A DNA stretch of 64,000 nucleotides from Auricularia sp. M13 (Eukaryota; Basidiomycota; Agaricomycetes; Auriculariales; Auriculariaceae). Below are positions 1 to 9,962 of this stretch, in pieces. Numbering within the stretch: position 1 is the stretch's first letter; each line of letters begins with the position of its first letter. The notes beneath the pieces were generated by a model that worked only from the letters and a program-made list of their open reading frames with translations, had not been told where the DNA came from and searched no databases. The stretch is from positions 2,976,001 to 3,040,000 of the forward strand of contig CM073194.1 of assembly GCA_037042915.1 (NCBI GenBank). The letters run 5' to 3'. A program made the position numbers and the translations under genes.

Positions 1-3000
1 CTCGGTCTCGTCGGCGTCGAAATCGGGCTGGCAGTAACGGCGAAGGCGTCCCAGCAGGGTGCGGTTGCACTCCTCGATGAGCCCGTTTGCCCACGGCGAG
101 TAGGGCGGTGTTTTCGTGTACTCAATGTCGCGTGACTTGCAGAAGTTGCGGACCTCGGCGCAGTCGAAGTGGCTACCGCCGTCCGTGCCAAACAGGTCAG
201 GCTTGCCGAACTCGTCGCAGATGCTCGTCAGCCCCTTGACCGTGAACGCTCCGTTGCCGGCCTTCTTTGTCGACATGAACCCCCAGACAAACCGCGCACA
301 GACGTCCACGAAGAGCAGGACCGTTCGATATCCGCCGCGGCCCTTGGGCAGGGACAGGTAGTCGCCGGTGATGAACTGGAACGGTCTTGACCGCGTGATT
401 GGGTTCAGCTGCGACAGGATATGCCTGGATCCGAACGCTTTGCAGGGCGAGCAGTCGAGAATGGCTGCAACGACGTCGCGCCGCATGTCCGGCCAGAAGT
501 ACTCCGTGCGGAGCGACTCGACGCACAGATCTCGCCCCCAGTGGCCGTGCTTGTGGCACTCTGCCGCCCGTGCTTGGCCCTCCGTGCGCAGGGAGACACT
601 CCACTTTCGGCGCGCGGTGTGCGCCTCGTGCGCCGACCCGCCACAATTTGCCGTCCTGGACGATGTAGTCGCGCGCGCGGCGCGTCTGCGACTCCGACAG
701 GGACTCATCTGTACGGAGCATCATGAGCCAGTCGACGATATGTCGGAAATACTCATCGTTGGCGAAACATTTGCGCAGCTCGTCGTTGGCATCGCCCTCG
801 ACGACGAGTGTAAAGATGTCGGGCGTCAGGTCGCGCTCCTCCCAGTCCGGCGCCACAGACTTGTCCCCGTCGGCGACACTGCGATCTGGGTGCCCGGTCC
901 ACATCCTGCTCAGCCCGTCCGTATGGTTGTCAACGCCCGGGCGGTGCTTGATGCTGACGATCTGCCTCGCGATGACGGACTCCATCCATCGTGTGTGCGT
1001 TGATGACAGCTCCTCGCTGTTGAGTGTGTCGCGCAGCGCGCGGCAGTCTGTGACAAGCTCAACGGGTTGTCCAAAGACAGTCCCGTCGAACTTATCTAAA
1101 GCATACTTCAGTGCGGCAAATTCCAACATGTATGGTGTGTAGCGCTCCTCCGTGCGGGAGGTGCGCTTCGACGCGAACTCAACTGGGAATTCGCGCTCTA
1201 CGAGCACGCCGGATGAGTCGCGCACTTGCCAGCGCTGTGTCAGCGTCGCGCCGAACCCTGCCTTCGAGCCATCCGTTGTGACGATGAACGGACGGTCGTA
1301 TTGTGGCGGTTTGAGCACGGGGTCGCTCGTGAGGATGGTCTTCAGTGCCAGGAATGCAGCGCGCTCGTCCTTGCCCCATTTCCAGCGCACATCTTCCACC
1401 TTGAGGGCGCGTTTGTATGCGCCCTTCTTCGGGCGCCCGCCAGCGGCGGGCACTGCTGCACGCACGTCCCTCGTCAGGTCTGTCAGCGGCCGGGCGATGC
1501 GCGCAAAGTCTTTGATGACAGGGCGGAAGTGTCCCACGAGGCTCGTGAACCCGAGGACTTCGTGGGCGTTGGTGGGCTCTGGCCAGTCGAGGATGGCTGC
1601 CACCTTCGCGAGATTCGGTGCGACGCCCGCTGCAGATATTCGTGCACCCGCAAACACGGCTTCAGTTTGGAAGAGTACCGTCTTTGCGGCAGCAAGTGAT
1701 AGGCTGCGCTCGCGGCAGCATGTCAGAAACCGCCTCAGCTTCGACATGAGCTCGGCGAATTCATCGCCCCAGAGGGCGCAATCGTCCATCCAAGGCTCGA
1801 CGATGTCGCCGCTGAGGCCGTCGAGGCCAGTGGCGACCATCTCGCAGAAGGTGTTCGGGGCGCCGGTGAGCCCGAAACACATGCGTGGGGTGACATATAG
1901 GCCGCGCCCCGGGATGGCAAACGCGGTATACCCTATGTCGTCCTGTGCAATGGGCACCGCATTGAACCCCGCCATGAAGTCTGCGACGCAGATCCAGCGG
2001 TGCCCAGCAGCACGTTTGTGCTTGGCACTGAGGTCACCCATTGGGAAGCTCGCGCGTTTGCTAACGTTGTTGAGACCGATAAATGAGTGACAAAGGCGCC
2101 ACTTAGCTTTTGCGGGAGGCTCGGCTTTCTCTCCGACACCTCCCTGGCTATTGGGCGCGCGGTTCTCCTCTTGGGTCGGCGCAGGTACCTCGTCCCACAT
2201 CGGCGGCATCCCTGCCTTCAAGCACTCCTCGTTGGCACGGCGGCGCAGGTCATCGATCATCAGTCCACTCTTGCCCTTGTCCTTGGGCGCGAGTGTGATG
2301 GCTGACACCCACTTTGCGGCGCTGGCAGGGATCCGTCGCACAATGTCGCACTGCTCCATCTCGTCGAGTGCATCGTACAGCCACGCGCGTTGGGGCTCCG
2401 TTAATGGCTTCTGGTTGGCGGTACGCGGCCCTATCGTTCCGGGTGGTACGCCAATCTTGTGCTCCATCCAGTCGATGAGCTTGACCTCGCGCAGGGAAAG
2501 GGTGAATACGTCAGCGAATTCGCGAACGAGCTCGCGGACACTTTCCTTCTCATCCGGTGACAAGTCGTTGCCGATCCGGACTGCTTCCAGCACGCGCTCC
2601 ACACGGTCTGGAGCCCGTCGCTCCTCGTCCGACATTGGCGGCGCTTTGGCTGCGCGGAGGTGGTCGTGCACCATCATCAGCTGTGGCACGACACTCTGCC
2701 ACGCCTCCGTGCCCGGCGGTGGCCCCCCTGTAGTGTCGCCGCCGGGTTCGTGCCACGCTGCCACGAGTGTCTCCACAATCACTTCGCGCGCTTCGTCTGC
2801 ACGGCGGATGGCCTGGTCGAGGATGGCGCGCTCGAGCAGCTCTTGTTCGCGTTGGGCCCGCCTGCGCGCGCCCCGCAATTGTCGAGGACGTTTGACGGGC
2901 AGCGTCGGCTCCACCACCACCACCTCATCCTCCTCATTCACCTCCTCTTCTCCTTCCCCTACTCGCATCCCCGTTGCCTCCTCAATGGCGAGCAGCAGCT

Positions 3001-3553
3001 CGTCGCGCTCAGGCGGCGGCGGCGGCGGTGTGCACTCGCGAGGGGGAGGTGCAGACGGCCCAGCGTCTGCAGCGGCGCGCGAGGGAGTGAGCGGCTCCGC
3101 CGCGTCGGTCAGGCGCACCTTGCGCGGGTTCTCGTTTGGCAGATGCAGTGTTGCATTGTCCGTGTCCGCCCAGGTCAACGTGTCGTTCGCAAAGTCTTGT
3201 GTGAGACGCGCCTTGCTTAGCCATGGTTTGCCGAGAAGGATGTCGAAGCTGCCTCGTGAGTCGAAGACCTCGAAGCCGGCTGTAACGATGACCGGTCCCA
3301 TGCTCACGGTGCCCACCCAGCACCCAACTGAATCGAGCACCGCCCCGTTTGCCACTCTAGCTTGCGTCCTCGATGGCATCAGCTTGCCCAGTGTGCCGCG
3401 CCTCGCATCGTAGAACATCCAGTCGAGGACATTCAGCATGCCGCCCCCATCAACTGTCGCCATCCCCTTCATCTCTCCTTCCTGGTGCCCGCCCAGCGAC
3501 ACCATCTGTTGGAACGGCACTGGTCTTCCTATCTCGTCGTCTTGAATGCTCAT
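1..3553 (-). CDS. Ty3/gypsy Pol polyprotein (protease-RT-RNase H-integrase), frameshifted and cut by the window edge
   Basis: Retrotransposon polyprotein, read right to left from ATG 3553. The aspartyl protease carries DGGG (about residues 35-38) where retropepsins have D-T/S-G, a variant I associate with Agaricomycete gypsy elements. Reverse transcriptase spans roughly residues 400-650, with WMDDC at about 590 in place of YxDD. RNase H has TTDGSK (about 760), the E of LEFAAL and D of VTDCRA. The open frame runs to 197, but from about position 590 the real integrase is in another minus-strand frame: a GHWGRD/DCSPC zinc-binding region, FGTDGG, and the final Glu in LIEECN near position 70. So one frameshift lies near 575-600, in the integrase N-terminus. 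The rest of integrase and the 3' LTR are outside the window. It belongs with Gag B to its right. Family assignment is confident; activity is unlikely. Confidence 0.9.
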
Positions 3554-3640
3554 GAGCAGGAGCAGTGTGTCACACGAATACGGGAATAAAACTTTATTCA
3601 GCCAGCTGCATGGATGCGAGTTGAAAAAATAAGAAACTCC
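3554..3640. other. Gag-pol spacer of gypsy element B
   Basis: Short stretch between the Pol start codon and the MITE insertion. It contains no ORF of note. Its right end, AGAAACTCC at 3632-3640, is the left copy of the MITE's target-site duplication. Confidence 0.5.
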
Positions 3641-4134
3641 GGAGAACCTGACACTGCCCCCTGGTTCCAGGAGGATTCCAGGTGGAATTCCGGTGGAAAA
3701 CCTGCTCCAGACAAAATATTTTCTAAGGGGTAAAAAATTATGTTAGACATCACAAATAAGGTTCAGAGATGCACAGCCGCCTCAGGAAACGTGAAAACGT
3801 TCTAGTAACCTAACCTAACCTAACCTAACCTAACCTAACCTAACCCCTAACCTAACCTAACCTAACCTAACTCCTAACCTAACTTAACCTAACCTAACCT
3901 AACTTAACACTTAATCACAGTTTTTGATGAATTTCCACATTGTTTCCAGTGGAATTCCACCGGAATTCGGCCATTCTGGCCCATCCGATCCAACGGTCCA
4001 GTGGAATTCCACCCAAATTCCACCTGAGGGGTATACCATCACAATATGATGGATTTGACGTTCTGACACTTTTTTTGCATAGTTGCATTTTTCCACCTGG
4101 AATCCACCTGGAATTGGGGGGCACAGTCACTTAC
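3641..4134. mobile_element. Telomere-repeat MITE, copy 1 (9-bp TSD)
   Basis: Non-coding element of 494 bp flanked by AGAAACTCC (3632-3640 and 4135-4143). The ends are imperfect inverted repeats of about 37 bp: the left reads TGACACTGCCCCCTGG..., and the complement of the right reads TGACTGTGCCCCCCAA..., both followed by GGATTCCAGGTGG or close to it. Subterminal DNA is made of repeated GGAATTCCACC-type motifs. The centre carries a (CCTAA)n tract. Two further copies lie at 52338-52774 and 59409-59874. A 9-bp duplication would fit a Mutator-like element, but there is no transposase to confirm this. It separates gag from pol of gypsy B. Confidence 0.8.
3809..3906. repeat. (CCTAA)n tandem repeat inside MITE copy 1
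   Basis: About 18 units of the pentamer CCTAA, interrupted by a few CTCCTAA or CTTAA variants. On the other strand this is TTAGG, resembling the arthropod telomere repeat. It is internal to the transposon in all three copies, so it is element sequence and not a chromosome end. Confidence 0.85.
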
Positions 4135-4268
4135 AGAAACTCCCCTCGAGGGGGCGCATTGAGCCAGCCCCCGAGTAAGTTTGTATGCTTGTGCACCTGC
4201 TCCCAGTTCGTCGCGGCGGTCCTTGTGCCCCGTCTGCGAGCGTCTGGATCCTGGAGGTACTGCACGCT

Positions 4269-5621
4269 CTACAGCACCTCCGGACCATTTAAAGCCTCGT
4301 CGTCCTCGCCTTCGAGGCTATAGTCGACTTCCGGCTCGAAGTCGAAGTGCTGCAGGTCCGCGGGTTCCATCTGCACATGTTGCACCGGCGCTGGTGTCGA
4401 CGGCGCGCTCCATGCACCGCGACCGAGCGCCGGAAGGCCTCGCGATGGTCCGAGCGGGCTGCCCTGGAACTGGAAGCCGCTGCTGCTGCGAGGGACCGTG
4501 GCTGACTGTGGGCGCGCCTGCGCCTTGCGCACCTGCGTACGGACGTTGCCCCTGAACCGCTGCTCTAGGCTATTGAGGGGTGCGTTCGTGCACGTCAGGT
4601 TGTCGTGGCCTGGTGTCTCTGGCTCTCCGCAGCGCGAGCAACCCGTTGCTGCCGGCGCTGTCCCTGGCGTGAGCAGGTAACCGCGTGTTGCATACGGGCG
4701 GGCATCGGGCCACCGTTGTGCCCACTCGCGGCGCTCCTGTGCGACACGAGCAGCGTTCTCTGGCGTCGCGGGTGGCGGTTGCGTGTAGAACGGGTTAGGG
4801 GAGGCTGGCGGTGGCGGGTTGACGGTGAGCCGAGGCGCCTGGACGGTGGCCGGCGGTGCGAGGCGTGCGGCCTGCAGCGGTGTCGGCTGAGCAATCGGCA
4901 TCGTCTGCCCGTACTGTGTGTACGTCGCTTGGTACTGTGGCGTCGTGTTTGCCCGCGGCGTCCAAACGGGGTGTTGCTGCTGCTGTGCGGGCTGCGCCGA
5001 CTGTGCAAGTGCCAGTTCGAGCTTCTCGAGGCGCGCTGCCAGTTCGCCCGTCTGCGCTTGTTCAAGGCGAATGTCTTCGGTGTCGAGAGCCATGAGCGCC
5101 GCGCACCAGTTCGACCAGGTCGTCGCGGCCGCGTGTGGCTGCATCATGCGGACGAGCATGTGCGGCATTTGTTCCTTGACGTCGATAAGCAGGGCTGCAA
5201 GCGGGAGTGTTGTCTTGTTGCCGATGCGGCGCAGCTTGTCGGCGAATATCACGTAGCCCCATTGCGTGTTGTTGTTGATGCCCGTCGGGTACCGCGCGAG
5301 CATCTCGTCGGCCGCCAGCACGCACGAGTGGAATTCGTCAATGTAGTCCTTGATCGTTTTCGCGATCGGCGGGCGTACCGGCCAGTTGATGTTGAACTGG
5401 ATGACCAGATTGGTCCACGAGTCCTTCTGCGCGGCCGTCAAGCTGTTGTACCACACCTCGGCTTCGCTGCCCTGGGCGATGTGGGCGCTGAAGGCCGTTG
5501 CCTTGACCTCGCCGAGGCGGCTTGCCGCGACGCTTAGCGTCATCATCGTCACGTATTTCGTGAAGTCGCGCATCCACATCTGCGCCTCGCCATCTAGGTC
5601 TCGCATGTATGCTTCCGCCAT
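4269..5621 (-). CDS. Ty3/gypsy Gag of element B
   Basis: Gag-type protein of about 450 residues if translation starts at the ATG at 5621, within an open frame that continues upstream to 7703. It begins with a capsid-like segment (DGEAQMWMRDF... WYNSLTAAQKDSW), followed by a Gln/Pro/Ala-rich linker, a Cys-rich knuckle at about residue 325 (CSRCGEPETPGHDNLTC) and an acidic C-terminus. Gag coats the RNA in the retrotransposon particle. Pol starts 716 bp further left, but 494 bp of that is the MITE, so the original gag-pol spacing was about 220 bp. The start choice rests on the change of protein family at this point and on the LTR-like DNA just upstream. Confidence 0.75.
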   Translation of the reverse strand: MAEAYMRDLDGEAQMWMRDFTKYVTMMTLSVAASRLGEVKATAFSAHIAQGSEAEVWYNSLTAAQKDSWTNLVIQFNINWPVRPPIAKTIKDYIDEFHSCVLAADEMLARYPTGINNNTQWGYVIFADKLRRIGNKTTLPLAALLIDVKEQMPHMLVRMMQPHAAATTWSNWCAALMALDTEDIRLEQAQTGELAARLEKLELALAQSAQPAQQQQHPVWTPRANTTPQYQATYTQYGQTMPIAQPTPLQAARLAPPATVQAPRLTVNPPPPASPNPFYTQPPPATPENAARVAQERREWAQRWPDARPYATRGYLLTPGTAPAATGCSRCGEPETPGHDNLTCTNAPLNSLEQRFRGNVRTQVRKAQARPQSATVPRSSSGFQFQGSPLGPSRGLPALGRGAWSAPSTPAPVQHVQMEPADLQHFDFEPEVDYSLEGEDDEALNGPEVL

Positions 5622-5798
5622 CGGTGCGGTTCTCGTTGTTCTGAGGGGTGTAGGAGCGGGTGAGGAGAGATGGGGTGGAAGAGCGGAGATGGTTTGCGAA
5701 AGGTGCGGAGGTTCGTCACGTTGGAGCGGAGAAGCGCGTTGCCCGTAGAAAATTGCGTGCGCTGCGCCGGATTTGCGCGGGCGGCATCTGATATCGGT

Positions 5799-5993
5799 TG
5801 CCGGCCAGAGTGGAAGACAAAACAGAGAGCGGAATGCAGTTGTCACCACGTGAGGACGCCAGGAGCGTCGGAATGGAGAAAGAGGAAAACCAAGGAGTGT
5901 GGATAACACGACACAACAATCTACATGATGAGTCCCTCGCCTGCCGCGGCCTCCGTCGTCTGCCTCCGTGGCACTGCCTCCGGCACTGCCACA
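5799..5993 (-). mobile_element. Candidate 5' LTR of gypsy element B
   Basis: On the minus strand this 195-bp segment starts TGTGGCAG and ends CCGGCA (TG..CA), and is followed by ACCGATATCAGATGCC, which resembles a tRNA primer-binding site. It lies where Gag A homology stops and about 180 bp before the Gag B start. It contains ATG-free CT-rich DNA. No second LTR is in the window and the TSD cannot be tested, so boundaries are inferred. Confidence 0.35.
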
Positions 5994-7703
5994 CTGTGGA
6001 ACGCCCTGCGTGCACGTGTACCAAGGTGTGATGGTCAAAGTATCGGTCTCAAGCTCGGGGTCGACCCAGGAGGCGCGGAAGGTCGGAACCATCATGGTGC
6101 CGGCAACCGGGTCCAGGCACACGAAGCCGTGGTCCTCCAGCCAGGAACGACCAACGATGATATCCCAGTTGGTGCTGCCCGGCAGATATTGCAGGATGAC
6201 GGCGTTGGCCAGGAACTCGGCGCCGTGAGAGACCATGAACGGAAACACGAGTTCTTCATGCGGCTCGGAGCCGTCCTCAGAGTTGATGATACGATGAACC
6301 GTGTCCAGCGCGCGCGTTCCATCGCGCACGGCATCAGCAGCCTCGCGCGTGATGAAGTTGCGCTCCAGCTCGTTGGCGAAAGCCAGGCGTCGCCCACGCA
6401 TGCGTCCGATGCCTACGTTGAATATGTTGCCTTCGCTGATGTAGGCGCGCGGGAGTTCTTCATCTTCGAGCAGATGCAGATTGAGCTCGACTTGTTCGTG
6501 CTCAGTATGCTCATCGCTCTCGTCTAATTCTTCTGTTAGTGCCAGGTTGAAAAGATCGTCAAGGACGTCACCTGGCACCCCGGTCTCGAAGTTGTTGGCG
6601 TGGAGGCGCGTTCCACGGTGGCGCTGGTCTCTTCTGCGGCCCGGCCAACGGCTCGGGTTACGGTGGATGGGGCGCAGCTTGCTTGGCTCTGGGCAATCAC
6701 GAGCGAAGTGCCCAGTCTTGCCGCAGTTGTAGCAGAGCGGGTCGCCGAAGGGTCGCCCGCTAGCGTGCTTGGACCCACCCCGGCATTCCTGGATCTTGTG
6801 GCTGTCCAGGTCCATTGGAGCGTCGCCGGTGGGGATAGTCGTAGCAGTGGAGCGCGGCGTGAACGAAACCTTTTTCGGAGTAGCGGCAGAACCGGTACCG
6901 CCGTGCGTGAATTTTGAGACTCTGGCGCTGCGCTCGAGGTCGCAGGCAATGTTGTAGATGTCGGTCATCATTGCCGGCTTCTGGACATTGATCTGGTAAC
7001 GAAGCGACGGTGTCAGCGCTTTTAGAAAGTACGCTTTGCGGTCGCCGAACGCCATTTCGTTATCGTTGATCTGAAGACTCACAGCGTTGAACTTTTCGAT
7101 GAAATCCGACATGTTGCCCTTGTACGGTATAGCCGAGAGTTGGTCACGCAGGTCTTCACCGCGGCCGGCGGTCTCGTGATAGCGATGCACAAGTGCCGTC
7201 TCGAACTGGTCCCAGTCGAACGGCGCGCCGTCAGCAATGCCATTCTCTCGGCGGTACTGCAGGGCCCAGACCGCGGCTTCTCCCTTGAGTAAAGACGCGG
7301 CCGTCAGACCCCAGTGCTCGCGCGGGGTGTTGTTGATTGTAAAGAGGTCACAGACTTTGGCGATAAAACCCTTGACGTTCTCCGTGACCTTACCCCTAAA
7401 TTCGGGGTTCGGCGCCTTCAACGGGGTTGGCCTGACATTACCCGTGATCTGCTGGGCAGCGGTTAGCACGCGGCAGCGCTCCCAGAGCTCGTTCCATGCC
7501 TGCTCTGCATGGCCGGCCCGTTCCTGTTGGGCCTGTAAATCCACCTGTGCCTGGTGCAGTGCGTCCCTGACAGCACTCACCTGGTCACCCTGTTCCTGGA
7601 GATGACGTTGAAGGAGCTCAACGGTCGTGCGGAGCATCGAGATGTCGGTAGCGGGCAGAGCCGCGTCGCCGGTCGGAGTCAGAGTTGGATCGGCGGACTC
7701 CAT
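5994..7703 (-). CDS. Ty3/gypsy Gag-protease of element A, interrupted by element B
   Basis: From ATG 7703 the protein has an N-terminal heptad-rich stretch (residues about 25-75), a capsid-like domain (about 90-270), and a CCHC zinc knuckle CYNCGKTGHFARDC at about 325-338. A protease-like domain follows to about residue 565 (GRSWLEDHG, DPVAGTMM). Homology then stops, and the frame reads through LTR-like DNA into Gag B, giving a 1,144-codon open frame (4269-7703) that I take to be accidental. The remaining pol of element A would lie beyond the window. A different gag family from element B, judging by the knuckle type and capsid sequence. Confidence 0.8.
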
Positions 7704-8202
7704 CTCAAAACAAAATAAGAAACAAGTAGCTACTACGCGCGGAAAAATGGGCTGGCGGCGTGGACGAGTGAACAGACACCTAGACTATACTACCTAGCTA
7801 GGGTTTTTGCCTTTTCTGCTCAGAGAAACCAAAGCAGAAATGGAAACTATCCTACTACAAAAGGACTTTCGTACGATGTGCTGGGAGTTCCGGTTTACCC
7901 CGCACTTGCGCAAGTGAGGTTACGGCGTATTTCTCGAACGGAGTCTGAACGGAGGGCGAGAAAGACGGAGGAGAATTCTGGTGGATTGCGGGCAGAATCC
8001 CTCGCCTTTTATACCTGAGGCGGGATTCTGCCAAGACTATCCTAACAACATCCAGGCACAGAGAAAGTATGAAACCGAATCAGAGGACAATAGAACTCGT
8101 TTCCTATTGTCGTTGTGTGCCTGGACGGCGCGCACTCGCGCTGCGAGCGCGCGGCAGCTTCGTCGGAGTTGCACTGCTGCAGCTCGGACTCAAACACCAA
8201 CA
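7704..8202 (-). promoter_or_regulatory. Leader/LTR region of gypsy element A with TATA box
   Basis: No coding sequence. On the minus strand a GGTATAAAAGG box at 8005-8015 lies about 300 bp upstream of the Gag A start, in GC-poor DNA typical of a U3/R region. Neither LTR boundary nor primer-binding site could be fixed. A LINE-A copy begins at the right edge. Read as the 5' LTR and leader of element A. Confidence 0.4.
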
Positions 8203-9962
8203 GTTCATCGATTTGAAACTCCGCTCCGGATACTTCCGGACCCCCTCCTCCTGCCCCTGCACCACCACAGGCTCATTTCTCCTCCTCTGGCCTCGATACT
8301 TCAGCTCTGGGTGCCCCTGGGGGGTCCCTGGAGACTGAGCCAGTTGCTTCTGATCAGGACATGGACTCAGACTCCGAGGATGACTATGAAGGATTTGACC
8401 TTGCTGCCTTTGCTGCTGATTGGGCCTCTGCACCCCTGACTCCTCGCGACCTCAGGAACTCTGTCACGCTGGTCAATGAGCTTTTGGGCATGCTAAAGGT
8501 GCTCCTTGATTGTAGGGAGCGTATTCCTCAGGCTGCTTCCATCATCAAGGACTTCTGCCACTCTGTTGTGCTGTCCTCCACCACTAGGCTGCTTCTTGCT
8601 CAGCAGGAGGAGCTTGGGAAGCTCTCTACTATGGTAGCCTCGCTTAAGGGCACCCTTGGAGGTGTGCCTGCTGCTGCAACTTCGTCTGCACCACCTGCTC
8701 CTGCTCGTCCTGCCAAGGACTCCTATGCTGCTCGTGCTGCCAAGTCAGCTGCACCACCACCTGCTGTGCCCCGCGTTCCAGCCCCAGCTACTCCTCTTGC
8801 CCGCCACGACGCTCGCCGCCTGATCCTCATGGTCAAGCCCAGTACTGCTGTTCGCCTTGCAGTCAAGAACGCTGCTGCTGCCCGCTCTGCCATCAACACT
8901 GCCCTCGCCGGCGTCTCCCCTCCTGCTGCACCTCATCCCAGGCTTGGGGTGAGTGGTGTTGGCCTGACTCGCTCAGGCAATGTTGTTGTCTTTGCGCTGC
9001 CAGGTCTCACTGCTGCCGACTTAGAGCCCCACAGTGCGCTCATTGCCTCTGCCTTCCTGCCCCAGGAGGCCGCCTTTTCTGGTGCTGCTCGTGACAGCCT
9101 TTGGTTCAAGGCCGTCGTCTCTGATGTTGTGCCCCCTGACCTTGGCCAGCCCCTGCCGACGTCGCAGGAGTTGCAGGCCGAGGTGGAGGAGTTTACTGCC
9201 CACCAGTTTGCCTGGGCTGCCCCTCCCATGTGGTTGGGCCCGCCTACTCGCATCATCCAGCAGGGCTCTGGCTCTGTGCTACTTTCCTTCACTCGTGAAG
9301 ACGACTTGCAGTACGTCCTTCGCCATGGTGTCTTCCTCTTTGGCCACGCTATGCGTGCTCGTCGCTTCCACGACTCTGGTCGTCCTCGCCCCTGCTCCAA
9401 CTGCTGCAGTTTGGAGCACGCTGCTCGTGCCTGCACCCAGGCCCCTCGCTGTGGCCTGTGTTCTCAGAGTCACTTGACTTCTGAGCATGGCTGCAGTGAG
9501 TGCGACTTTTTCGCCGACGTCCATGATGGTCTTGCACACTGTGCACATACTGTCTTGCGCTGCCCCCACTGTGCTGGGTCCCATGCGATGTGCGACTCAG
9601 CTTGCCGCGTCTGGACTCGCCTTGCTGGTGGTCCCAGGAGAACTAGGAGGACATCTGGTGGTGGCCAGGTGGCCACTGCCATGGATGTGACTTGATTTGC
9701 TTTTCCCCTGAGTGCGTGTTTTGTTTTATGGTCTCTATGCCCCTATACCCCCCTCCCCTATGCTTGCTGTGAACCTCCTGTCGACCCCCTGAATTCACAC
9801 CTGTGTGCACTTGATCCCTTTTCAACCCTGTTTCGACCTCCCCCCTGCTCGCCCCCTGTTCACCATTTGGATGTGTACTCTGTGCACTCCACAGCGTCTT
9901 GGCTCTGTATTTGTAGCCTGCTTACGCTGTCTAAAAATGAAGAATCTCTCTCTCTCTCTCTC
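8203..9962 (+). mobile_element. LINE-A copy 1 (ORF1-only LINE, 5'-truncated)
   Basis: Homology to the other LINE-A copies starts at GTTCATCGATTT (8203) and ends in (TC)n at 9962. The order is ORF1, a 3' UTR of about 250 bp, a hairpin (ACAGCGT...ACGCTGT with inner GGCT...AGCC, 9892-9931), then AAGAATCTCTCTC.... There is no endonuclease or reverse transcriptase between ORF1 and tail. No convincing TSD is visible. This copy lacks the internal deletion seen in copies 2 and 3. Confidence 0.8.
8361..9695 (+). CDS. LINE-A ORF1 (gag-like, CCHC zinc knuckles)
   Basis: Protein of 444 residues from ATG 8361; in longer copies the frame extends upstream through a Pro/Gly-rich segment. The middle contains an RNA-binding-type domain (RRLILMVKP... 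RSGNVVVFALPG... GSVLLSFTREDD), and the C-terminal part (about 345-415) has three Cys/His clusters including CSNCC, CGLCSQSHLTSEHGC and CPHCAGSHAMCDSAC. These correspond position by position to the ORF1 of LINE-B, showing common origin. Such proteins bind the element's RNA. The stop is followed directly by 3' UTR. Confidence 0.85.
   Translation: MDSDSEDDYEGFDLAAFAADWASAPLTPRDLRNSVTLVNELLGMLKVLLDCRERIPQAASIIKDFCHSVVLSSTTRLLLAQQEELGKLSTMVASLKGTLGGVPAAATSSAPPAPARPAKDSYAARAAKSAAPPPAVPRVPAPATPLARHDARRLILMVKPSTAVRLAVKNAAAARSAINTALAGVSPPAAPHPRLGVSGVGLTRSGNVVVFALPGLTAADLEPHSALIASAFLPQEAAFSGAARDSLWFKAVVSDVVPPDLGQPLPTSQELQAEVEEFTAHQFAWAAPPMWLGPPTRIIQQGSGSVLLSFTREDDLQYVLRHGVFLFGHAMRARRFHDSGRPRPCSNCCSLEHAARACTQAPRCGLCSQSHLTSEHGCSECDFFADVHDGLAHCAHTVLRCPHCAGSHAMCDSACRVWTRLAGGPRRTRRTSGGGQVATAMDVT

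Noticed and set aside
2151-3413. 420-aa plus-strand ORF, Ser-rich
   Set aside because: Antisense shadow of the Ty3/gypsy Pol frame.
3809-3906. Telomere or chromosome end
   Set aside because: The TTAGG tract is inside a transposon that is flanked by TSDs and present in three internal copies.
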